Shown here: positions 46,462 to 54,461 of the stretch, one piece after another
Layout of the letters: every line of letters starts with the position of its first letter
How positions within the stretch are numbered: the first letter of the stretch is position 1
Source of the DNA: Gimesia sp.
GTDB taxonomy: Bacteria > Planctomycetota > Planctomycetia > Planctomycetales > Planctomycetaceae
Assembly (NCBI RefSeq): GCF_040219335.1
Contig: NZ_JAVJSQ010000015.1
Span: 393,693 to 457,692, forward strand
Length of the DNA stretch: 64,000 nt
Reading direction: 5' to 3'
Notes under the pieces: model-generated
The model's input: the letters and a program-made list of their open reading frames with translations, nothing else
What the model was told of the DNA's origin: nothing
Databases searched by the model: none
Program-made: the position numbers and the translations under genes

Positions 46462-46491
46462 TATCCCTCATTCAAAAAGGAATGAGGGATA
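46462..46491. repeat. Perfect 12-bp inverted repeat (hairpin)
   Basis: TATCCCTCATTC and GAATGAGGGATA flank a 6-base loop (AAAAAG). It lies in the 377-base gene-free spacer between paralogue 3 and the cytochrome biogenesis gene. No T run follows on either strand, so it is either a non-canonical terminator, a protein-binding palindrome or a leader structure of the adhesin gene. Confidence 0.6.
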
Positions 46492-46617
46492 GGCCTGTGT
46501 GCGTGAGGAGGTTTTTCCGTGAAAACCAGTGGGAAAGGTCTGTTTTACAGGGGGAAACAACTGCAGTGGGTCTAGAGGGATTGGCCTCAGGTTCTGTTGA
46601 AGTGGACCGTCAGACGG

Positions 46618-46652
46618 GCGGATTTCCGTCGCATACATAGACGGAAATCCGC
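46618..46652 (-). terminator. Hairpin downstream of the ResB-CcsA gene
   Basis: A perfect 13-bp stem (GCGGATTTCCGTC / GACGGAAATCCGC, 9-base loop) begins 6 bases after the stop codon of the minus-strand cytochrome biogenesis gene. It has no T run, but position and strength suggest transcription termination or 3-prime end protection. Confidence 0.5.
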
Positions 46653-46658
46653 TGTGAC

Positions 46659-49600
46659 TTATGCCTGGCGTTGTTTGAAACTCCACCACTTTCGCTGCGG
46701 AATCAGACCGATGCCGATGACGGCCAGCTGTGAGAGCATGAACAGGCCGAGTGCCAGCAGTACGCCTTCGGTGAATCCGTAGGAGTGCAGCCCTACGCCC
46801 AGTTCGTTAACGCCGAACCAGGACCAGCTGGTGACGATGTTCCCGCCGATCGAAAGGATGGCCATGCCCCGATCTTTGACCATGCCACCCCAGCGGGCGT
46901 GCAGGACAAGGGCATTCCAGAGCACGATAATCAGTGCGCCGTTTTCCTTGGGATCCCAGCCCCAGAAACGGCCCCAGGAATCGTCGGCCCAGAGACCGCC
47001 GAGTACGGTACCGAAGAAGCTGAGGATGATGGCAAAGCAGAGCACGCCATACAGCATGCGAATGATTTCTTTACCTGCATCGGCTGTCATGCGGGGCGTT
47101 AAGGTTCCCCAGAGGATATAGAACACTCCCAGGAGACCAGCTACAAAAGTCGCAGCGTAACCGAGGGTGATGCAGACCACGTGAGTGGCGAGCCAGAACT
47201 GTGTATCCAGCACAGCCTGCAGAACGGCCATGGTATCGCCATCACCGGCAAGCATGTGCGCGATCAGCAGTGTAGAGAAGCCGGCGACTGAGGCCAGCAG
47301 GTTTCCAATGCCCATGTGATTGATCCGTTCAATCACGATCCCCGCCAGTACCGCACCCCAGCCGATAAAGACGGCAGAGGAGTAGAGGTTGGTCACCGGG
47401 GGGCGCCCCGAAATGTAGATGCGGGCAATCAGCGCGAACGTGTGTACCACGAATGTGAGCACGATCAGCCAGAAGGCGGCACTGCCCAGCGGTCGCTGCA
47501 GGAACAAGAACGAGAGGCAGACCAGCACAAACGCGAACAGATACAGCACGGCGGCATAGTAACAGGGTTCAAAGTGATTGTAGAACGCTTCGAAGTCGAT
47601 CTTATTCAGGCTGGTATGTGGCAGATCGGCGCGGTTCCGACTCAGCCAGCTCTGGTAGTCGCGGACTTCTTTGTTGAAATCGGTGACATTATCGCGTGAA
47701 TAGGCGACGAGAATTGCCGTCCAGGCCTGGGTGGCTTCATTTTCTTTTTCGTTATTGACGCTGAGGCTCAGCAGATCACGCAGCCAGGATGCGGAATAGG
47801 TCTGCCACTGATCGTCGGTGGCGGTTTCCGGTTTCTGGTCATCTTTGTCTTCCAGGAGCTTGGGAGGAATCGCCAGCGGCGGATTACGTTGTGCCAGCAT
47901 TTCCTGTCGCCGGAAGGCTTCCATCACATCCTGACGTGCATTTTCCGGACGGATCTGTGGCGGATTAAAGGCCTGCATGAGCAGATCGACAATACCGATT
48001 TTCTTTTCCAGTTCCAGCACACGGGACTGGAAGAGACTCGCCTGGCCTTTGCCTGCCTTGCGGGCGAGTTCGGCCTGCCGGGTGAGCTCGGGCAGTTTTT
48101 CGATGAAGTCTTCGAAGGAATAACGAAACCCTTCGCGGCGTTTGAGACCCAGCACGGTGAGCAGTTCCGGGTTTTCAATACGGAAGACCCGGTGCTTGAA
48201 CGAAGCTTCCGGATTGGCGATGGTATCGAGGAACCATTTGATGGCGGGCTGCGTTTTACCGTCTGAATCTTTGAAGGTCTGCTTGCCTGAGACAATCCGC
48301 AGACTGTTACGGGCCAGAGTGTCGATGGGTTTGGCGCGTCCCTGGTAGAGGACGGGCAGTTCGCCGAACTTGTAGAGATTCATCTGGTTGGCGTCGGGTT
48401 TCCGCACAACGGCTTTGCCCATCAGGTAGCCGCCAAAGATGATGAAGATGGTAATCGGAATCAGATATTTCTGGAGTTTTTCGCTGCGCAGTTTGCGCTG
48501 GAGTGCGGGAGTCATTTCTCCCGACTTGTCCGCGGCGAACTCTTCAATCGCTTTAGGTTCGGTGCGCTGTTTTTCGCGGCGGCCGAGATAGCGGAGCAGG
48601 GTGATCATGAAGTGGTAGAACATGCCAACCACAACGATCATGCAGGAGACATACGGGATCATCCAGCCCATGTTGGTGACGACAGACAGGGTTGTCGTTT
48701 CTTCGCCCGTACGGGGATCCTGGTGATAACCACTCTGGTAGAATGTTTCGCCACTGTAACGCAGGGGGTTATTCATCCAGATGTGTACATCGCGGTCGAC
48801 GTTGCGTTCGTTATCGACGAGGCGGATATCGGAAGAATAGTTCTGCACCGTGCTGGTACCGGCGTAATCATCCTTGCGGACATCGATCAGTTTGACGGTG
48901 TAATCTTTGTAGTAGCGTTTGAACCGCAGGAAGAGCTCATAGGGAGTACCATCGACGACGACCTGTTCGCCGAAGTCCCGCAACGAGAGGTCGAGGCTGA
49001 CCAGGTAGACTCCCAGAGACTCTTTGCTCTTTTTGTCGATGATTTTGATGTAAGCTGCCGGGATGTCGACTCCGCCTCCCATATCGGTTCCGGCGGTATT
49101 CCGTGCTGGCAGGGCGATCCATTCTTTACCGACGCCGGTTGTGGCGGGATTGTCGGCTGCTTTTTTCTCTTCAGCGGTCAGCGACGAAATCTTGCGGAGC
49201 GACGAGTTCTGATAGTAGTGAATCAGTTCGTAATCGAAGGGGAGTGCGGGGTCTGAGACGACGCCTTCACGGTTTTTGAGCAGGATCGATTTGGGGATGA
49301 CGGTGACGCGATCTTTCTGGGGATCGGTTTTGTCGATGACGGCCAGTTCAATCTCGCGGATATCCTGGACAAAGTTGGTTGTCTGACCTTCGGAGACGGT
49401 CATCTGTGTTTCCACAGCCATGGTGCCCACAATCAGTTCGCTGAGCATCATCAGGCCGACACCGGCGTGCAGGAGCACAACCCCGGCCCGTTTCTTAAAG
49501 AGTGGAATACAGCCGGCGAGCAGCACGATACCGACGAAGGTTGCTTTAATCAACTGCCAGAGAATCCGCATGGACGAATCGCTGAAGCGGGCGGCATCCC

Positions 49601-50273
49601 CTTTGGAGATAAACCAGGCGGTCAAAAATCCGAGCATGATAGCACCGCCGAGTGCGAGACCACGTTCGACTTTGCGATGTTTGGGGAGCATGAAGAACAG
49701 GGCCAGGCCACCGATGGCAGACAGGGCGAGTCCTGCTTCAAAGAGCCACCAGAGAACCTGCCAGCTCATGACCGAATATTCCTGGAACCCGTCTTTGTTC
49801 GAACCGCCGGCGATGACCAGCCAGGTGAGCAGCAGGCCGACGCCGATAATGCTCCAGCCGATGGTGCGTGCTTTACCTTTACCCTGTACTTTAAAACGAA
49901 GCAGGTGGGCTGCCAGCAGGTTGACGCCCATCATGAAACCGATCAGCCAGCCCCCCGGAAAGTAAAAGAACCCAGGGATGCTGTCCGGTTTGATGCCGGG
50001 GAAGAAGGAAGGAGGGAAGAAGATTTTGAATTCGATGCGGGCGATGGCGGTGCGGAAGTATTCGTCGATCACAACCCAGATATCTTTTTCGACCTGGGCC
50101 AGAGTTCCGGCCAGGATGATAAAGATGGCCATCGCGAACAGGGCCACGGTGATTTTCAGTGAGGCCAGGGGCGTCAGGAAGTTCAGAAAATGCTTATTGA
50201 AATTCGCGGAACCAGAGCCGGACTCGGGCGAGGCAGTTTCGTGAGATGTTTCCGGGAGGGTATTCGTTGACAT
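46659..50273 (-). CDS. Fused ResB-CcsA cytochrome c biogenesis protein
   Basis: A 1204-residue membrane protein joining the two parts of the system II haem exporter and ligase. The N-terminal ResB part (about residues 28-600) has the FLTPLASLKITVALFAMAIF membrane helix and a large periplasmic domain. The C-terminal CcsA part (about 940-1200) contains the tryptophan-rich WGRFWGWDPKENGAL haem-handling motif and HSYGF. A soluble stretch of about 280 residues, rich in Lys, Gln and Glu, lies between them. It moves haem across the membrane and attaches it to CxxCH proteins such as the PVC dehydrogenase here. Confidence 0.9.
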   Translation of the reverse strand: MSTNTLPETSHETASPESGSGSANFNKHFLNFLTPLASLKITVALFAMAIFIILAGTLAQVEKDIWVVIDEYFRTAIARIEFKIFFPPSFFPGIKPDSIPGFFYFPGGWLIGFMMGVNLLAAHLLRFKVQGKGKARTIGWSIIGVGLLLTWLVIAGGSNKDGFQEYSVMSWQVLWWLFEAGLALSAIGGLALFFMLPKHRKVERGLALGGAIMLGFLTAWFISKGDAARFSDSSMRILWQLIKATFVGIVLLAGCIPLFKKRAGVVLLHAGVGLMMLSELIVGTMAVETQMTVSEGQTTNFVQDIREIELAVIDKTDPQKDRVTVIPKSILLKNREGVVSDPALPFDYELIHYYQNSSLRKISSLTAEEKKAADNPATTGVGKEWIALPARNTAGTDMGGGVDIPAAYIKIIDKKSKESLGVYLVSLDLSLRDFGEQVVVDGTPYELFLRFKRYYKDYTVKLIDVRKDDYAGTSTVQNYSSDIRLVDNERNVDRDVHIWMNNPLRYSGETFYQSGYHQDPRTGEETTTLSVVTNMGWMIPYVSCMIVVVGMFYHFMITLLRYLGRREKQRTEPKAIEEFAADKSGEMTPALQRKLRSEKLQKYLIPITIFIIFGGYLMGKAVVRKPDANQMNLYKFGELPVLYQGRAKPIDTLARNSLRIVSGKQTFKDSDGKTQPAIKWFLDTIANPEASFKHRVFRIENPELLTVLGLKRREGFRYSFEDFIEKLPELTRQAELARKAGKGQASLFQSRVLELEKKIGIVDLLMQAFNPPQIRPENARQDVMEAFRRQEMLAQRNPPLAIPPKLLEDKDDQKPETATDDQWQTYSASWLRDLLSLSVNNEKENEATQAWTAILVAYSRDNVTDFNKEVRDYQSWLSRNRADLPHTSLNKIDFEAFYNHFEPCYYAAVLYLFAFVLVCLSFLFLQRPLGSAAFWLIVLTFVVHTFALIARIYISGRPPVTNLYSSAVFIGWGAVLAGIVIERINHMGIGNLLASVAGFSTLLIAHMLAGDGDTMAVLQAVLDTQFWLATHVVCITLGYAATFVAGLLGVFYILWGTLTPRMTADAGKEIIRMLYGVLCFAIILSFFGTVLGGLWADDSWGRFWGWDPKENGALIIVLWNALVLHARWGGMVKDRGMAILSIGGNIVTSWSWFGVNELGVGLHSYGFTEGVLLALGLFMLSQLAVIGIGLIPQRKWWSFKQRQA

Positions 50274-50336
50274 ACGGATTTCCTGAGGGTCAGACTCAAA
50301 AACTAAAATGGATTGTGTGGTCAGGCCGGGGCCGGA

Positions 50337-51434
50337 CTATTCAAAACGGATGGACTTCACAAACTCTTTGAAGTTCGCTTCCTCTTTTTCTGCCAGCTTT
50401 GCGGGGCCGGTAAATTTCACGAACCAGGCCAGATTGTCCCGGTAGATGATGGCACCCAGAATGGCCGGTCGTGGTGTTTCGCCTTCGGGGCCGATCAGTT
50501 TGACATAGGTTGCTTCGAGATCCCCGGCTTTGAGTTGCTCCGAGTTCCCCGACAGATCGGCGTCGGTAATGGCTTTGAGTTTCACCTGGTCACGCCAGCG
50601 GTTGATATTCGGGAGCAGGGGAGAACTGTCTTTGGCGAGATCGATTACAGTGACTTCGCCGGTCTCTCCGTCGGCAGAGACATTGAAGGCGGCTTTCCGC
50701 ATGCCTCCGCTGCGACCGGGTTTCCAGCCTGAGGGAGTTTCGTATTTAATCTGTGCGGCGGCAGCCGGCGGCGTGGAAGCAACTGGGCCTCCCGGTGCGG
50801 GCATGCCACCACCCATCATGCCGGAAGCGAAGGGAGCCCGGCTCATGGGGTTGTCAGCCATCTTGCCATCCAGGCTGACGACCGTGATTGTTTTATCGCC
50901 GGCTTTCAGCGTGAACTGTTCCTGGTCCAGACTGGGAGAAACGCCTTCGGCTGCTGTGAGGTCTTTTTCGGTAATGGGAGCCAGACCCACCTGGTCACGC
51001 CAGCGATTGACGTTTTCCAGTGTGCCACTCGGCGGCAGGGGGATTACCGACATTTCGAGTGGGGGATCTGAGTCTTTGACTTTGAGGGTGGCAAATCGCA
51101 TGGAACTGCCCGGTGTCTGGGTCCAGTCTGCAGGGAGCTTCCATTCGGGCTGACCTGCTTTGAGGGTCACCGATTTGAGGAATTCGATGAAGGTATCAAA
51201 CTGAGAGGCGACCTGTTCGGGAGCCCCGGTCATTTTGAAGAACCAGTTTTGTCCATCGCCGGGCAGGATGGCTGCCAGCATGCGGGTCGGTTTTGCTTCT
51301 GCAGAGGTGGCCTGTGCCGGACCGAGGTCGGCTCCTTCTTTGGGGACTTCATAGGTATGAATTTCATCCTGTTTGCCACAGCCGATCGGCAGGAGCAGCA
51401 GGGGCATCAGGAGCAGGAGCGGGAACGATTTCAT
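50337..51434 (-). CDS. Lipoprotein with internal duplication, unknown function
   Basis: A 365-residue lipoprotein: signal sequence MKSFPLLLLMPLLLLPIGC with lipobox Cys19. The mature part contains two copies of the same module, each with an NWFFKMTG or AWFVKFTG strand, an FxEFLKS/FKEFVKS helix and the NRWRDQV segment followed by IT(E/D)xDL. A Gly/Pro/Ala-rich linker joins them. No known family is evident. It ends 64 bases upstream of the cytochrome biogenesis gene on the same strand, so both may be in one operon and the lipoprotein may help in haem or cytochrome maturation (inference). The frame continues upstream to 51515, but ATG 51434 gives the lipobox signal. Confidence 0.72.
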   Translation of the reverse strand: MKSFPLLLLMPLLLLPIGCGKQDEIHTYEVPKEGADLGPAQATSAEAKPTRMLAAILPGDGQNWFFKMTGAPEQVASQFDTFIEFLKSVTLKAGQPEWKLPADWTQTPGSSMRFATLKVKDSDPPLEMSVIPLPPSGTLENVNRWRDQVGLAPITEKDLTAAEGVSPSLDQEQFTLKAGDKTITVVSLDGKMADNPMSRAPFASGMMGGGMPAPGGPVASTPPAAAAQIKYETPSGWKPGRSGGMRKAAFNVSADGETGEVTVIDLAKDSSPLLPNINRWRDQVKLKAITDADLSGNSEQLKAGDLEATYVKLIGPEGETPRPAILGAIIYRDNLAWFVKFTGPAKLAEKEEANFKEFVKSIRFE

Positions 51435-52486
51435 GGGCAGGGTTTGTCTTTCGGGTCGATACATGGCGGCTTGGTCCAGGTTTTCTACGGCCTGAGAGTC
51501 GAAAATGACTGGCAAATCAACTGATCGGGCTAAATCCGGGTGGTTTTGAGTTCGATGTCAGCAGACTGACAGAGGTACTGTCGTTGTGTACAAGGCAGGT
51601 GTTTGAGGAGTGGTTCACGCCTCAAGGGGCATAAGTTGTTTCAATAATAGTGGTTATGTTAAAACAACACGGCCCCGGATACCAGAGTCACTCTGCTGGG
51701 GACCACTGACTATTATAGTTGCCGTAAGACCAAAAAGTACACAACCAGTTTTCGAGTCCTGACAAATTCCCCGGTATTGGAGGACGCTGGCCTTTAAAAT
51801 CGGCCCCTCGGGCCAGAGCTTAAAAAACTCGAAAAATCGCGTAAAAATTACAATGCCTTGCAAAAAAGTCACTAAATCGGCGATTCTGAGAAGCGATTGT
51901 AAAAGCTTCCACAGAAATTCCTGTTTACAAGGAATAATCTTTAATGTATTTACGCGTTCTCGCTGATTTTTCGCAAAATAAATTGCGATTCTGGTATGCG
52001 AGGTGCGTGATTCAAAGTGACCCGTCACAAATGGGATTCTGAATTCCATTTCTATTAAATAGTACACGAACGTACGGAACCGACAATTCAATCGAATCAA
52101 TGTCAGCGGTTATGGAAGACCGGACACGATTCACCCCAAACTGACCCAAATTCCCAGTTGTTCATGGGAACCAAAACCCCAGGCATGGAAGCCGCACCGT
52201 GAAGCTGATTTCACACAGACTGCCGGTTGACGCTCTCAACCCGGCCGTGAAAGTTCGAACTGTCGAATCTCTTCTTATCGAGAGGGGGCTCAAGCAGTTT
52301 TTCGCTCACACAGAGATTGTGCTGCAATCTCTGCGCACTGCTTCTCTGCTCACGACGACCTCAGCGGTTGTCTGCTCTGTCCTCAGTATGTGTTCCACTT
52401 CCTGCGGCGAGCATCGAACAGATACCCCTTTCTCAAATTTTAAAACGCGTTGCGCGTTGAAACCAACGATTGTGAGGAGTTGGTAG
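51435..52486. other. Long AT-rich intergenic region
   Basis: About 1050 bases with no gene I can support. Positions 51640-52110 are more AT-rich than the flanks. Small hairpins occur at 52151-52170 (TTCCCA / TGGGAA) and 52444-52458 (AACGCG, loop TTG, CGCGTT), the latter just before the ribosome binding site of the next gene. Divergent promoters and perhaps a long leader RNA are expected here. Confidence 0.45.
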
Positions 52487-54271
52487 ATGAGATTATTAGC
52501 GACATTCGTATTCACTTTTCTGATGATGACCGGTTCTGCACTGGCAGCTGCTCCTAAAGGAGTTCTGCTGGATTTCACTGCGACCTGGTGTGGCCCGTGT
52601 CAGAAAATGAGTCCGCTGGTTTCACGTTTGAAACGTGAAGGCTATCCAATCAAGAAAGTCGACGTCGATCAGGAACCTGAGCTGGCCCGACGTTTTAATG
52701 TTTCCAGCATTCCCGCCTTTGTGCTGGTAGTCGATGGTAAAGAGGTGGCTCGTTCTGTCGGTGCCACAACGGAAAGTAACCTGCGTCGGATGCTGGCCCG
52801 GATTCCTGCAGCGGAACCTGCTCAGCCCGAACGGTCACAGCCCCGTAACCCGGTCGTCTTCGCATCCAATGATCGTCGCAGCAATCAGGCTGAAGAAGCC
52901 CCGATTCAGCTGGCACAGGATCAGAAGCAGCCCGAAAAGAAATCGCGCGGGTTCAATCTCCCTTTCTTTGGGAAAAACAAATCGGAAGACGATTCGGTTC
53001 CTGTAGAAGAGCCCGTGATTCGGGCCCAGTTTGGCGATGCTCCCAACGATCAGTTCGCGGAAGCCGCTCCCCAGGAAGAAATCATCAACTGGCGCGCGAG
53101 CACGGTTCGCATTCGTGTCAAAGACAAAAAGGGAATGGACCTCGGTTCGGGTACTGTGATTCACAGTGCCGTCGGTCGGACCCTGATCATGACCTGCAGT
53201 CATATCTTCAGCGACATCAAGTCTGATTCCATAATTGAAGTCGATGTCTTCCAGGGCGAAAAGTACGACACTTATGTGGGTACCCTGGTCCGGTATAACC
53301 TGGAAGCCGATGTGGGACTGATTTCAATTCCCACTTCGGGTGTCGTGGCTGCTGCGAAAGTGGCTCCACTGGAAGATGAAGTCAAAGCGGGTGACGTCGT
53401 TGCTTCCCTGGGTTGCAGCAGTGGAGAACTGCCGAGCCTGGAGAAAATCAAGGTGACCGAACTCAACCGTTTCCTGGGGCCGGACAACATCGAATGTACG
53501 GGAATGCCCGTGCAGGGACGTTCGGGCGGGGGACTGTTTAACCGCTCCGGCCAACTGGTGGGTGTCTGCTTTGCCGTTGATAAGGAAGACCGCCGTGGTC
53601 TGTATGCCGGTCTGCCCGTGGTTCATAAACTGCTCGACGAAAGCAACCTGACGGCCCTTTACAAGCAGCCTGCCGTTCAGGAGTCCGCTCCGGAAACCAA
53701 GTTCGCCATGTCGGAAGCAGCTCCCGCAGCCCAGGCGGCTCCCAACCAGCAACTGCTGGATGAGTTTCTGAACCGGGCGATGCCTACTAAGAGCCAGCCG
53801 CGTCAACAGGTGACCTCGGCAACCACCGGTAATCCGGACCTGTCCCAGCTGCAGGCGGCATTGGATCAGGCAGGGGAAGCAGAAGTGGTCTGCATTATCC
53901 GTCCGCTCAACAAGCCCAAGTCAGCCAGCCGGGTGGTGATCATCAACAAGGCCAGTTCCAAGTTCGTCTCTTACCTGTCGGGCGAAGTTAGTAATCAACC
54001 TCAGCCGACCTCAGCCCGCTTCCAGCCTAAGGCCAACCTGTCGGGAACTCCCCGTAATACAGTACGTCGTCAGCGGGATGAACGTATCAGCCGGAGCCTG
54101 CCCCGGGCCAGTAAGACACAACACCTGGTAGCCAGCCCTGCTCAGTCGGAAGATGCCATGTTCCGTCCTCCTTCCTCTTTCACACAGACGGCTAAAAAAT
54201 CAACGCCGGACAGCCTGCAGAACAGTGCTCCGGTCCAGCGTTACCGTCGTTCTGCCGAGTCGCGTCGCTAA
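52487..54271 (+). CDS. Exported thioredoxin-domain / trypsin-like serine protease fusion
   Basis: A 594-residue protein with a signal peptide (residues 1-20), a thioredoxin fold with redox motif WC35GPC38, a charged linker (about 110-200) and a trypsin-like protease domain. The catalytic triad is visible as His239 (MTCSHIF), Asp275 (LEADVGLIS) and Ser346 (GRSGGGLF). The C-terminal 200 residues are rich in Ser, Gln and Arg and unrecognised. It could couple disulfide reduction with cleavage of misfolded proteins in the periplasm (inference). A GAGGAG ribosome binding site precedes the ATG, and a terminator follows. Confidence 0.87.
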   Translation: MRLLATFVFTFLMMTGSALAAAPKGVLLDFTATWCGPCQKMSPLVSRLKREGYPIKKVDVDQEPELARRFNVSSIPAFVLVVDGKEVARSVGATTESNLRRMLARIPAAEPAQPERSQPRNPVVFASNDRRSNQAEEAPIQLAQDQKQPEKKSRGFNLPFFGKNKSEDDSVPVEEPVIRAQFGDAPNDQFAEAAPQEEIINWRASTVRIRVKDKKGMDLGSGTVIHSAVGRTLIMTCSHIFSDIKSDSIIEVDVFQGEKYDTYVGTLVRYNLEADVGLISIPTSGVVAAAKVAPLEDEVKAGDVVASLGCSSGELPSLEKIKVTELNRFLGPDNIECTGMPVQGRSGGGLFNRSGQLVGVCFAVDKEDRRGLYAGLPVVHKLLDESNLTALYKQPAVQESAPETKFAMSEAAPAAQAAPNQQLLDEFLNRAMPTKSQPRQQVTSATTGNPDLSQLQAALDQAGEAEVVCIIRPLNKPKSASRVVIINKASSKFVSYLSGEVSNQPQPTSARFQPKANLSGTPRNTVRRQRDERISRSLPRASKTQHLVASPAQSEDAMFRPPSSFTQTAKKSTPDSLQNSAPVQRYRRSAESRR

Positions 54272-54298
54272 ACGCTCACTCGTTTACTGAGAACATCT

Positions 54299-54341
54299 GA
54301 TCCAGTCTGAATCCTCGTGTGGTTCAGGCTGGATTTTTTTG
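54299..54341 (+). terminator. Rho-independent terminator
   Basis: A 12-bp stem with one G-T pair (ATCCAGTCTGAA / TTCAGGCTGGAT) is followed by seven T residues, 28 bases after the stop of the thioredoxin-protease gene. Confidence 0.9.
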
Positions 54342-54461
54342 TTTCTGGCTTTCGGACTTTTGTTCTGCTACGGTGGCTTTTTAGAATAGAGATTCTGCGG
54401 AATACCACCGGGGAGGGTTCAACCTGTTCCCCTCAATGTGCCTGCCACCAGGAGACATCAC

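Noticed and set aside
51654..52100. 148-codon frame on the minus strand in the AT-rich gap
   Set aside because: Rich in Phe, Ile, Leu and Arg with no motif; likely an accident of AT-rich DNA. Conservation would change this view.
52199..52486. 95-codon frame ending directly at the thioredoxin-protease start
   Set aside because: The abutting stop suggests coupling, but the start is GTG without a binding site and the translation is Ser/Thr/Cys-rich with no family. A leader RNA is as likely.
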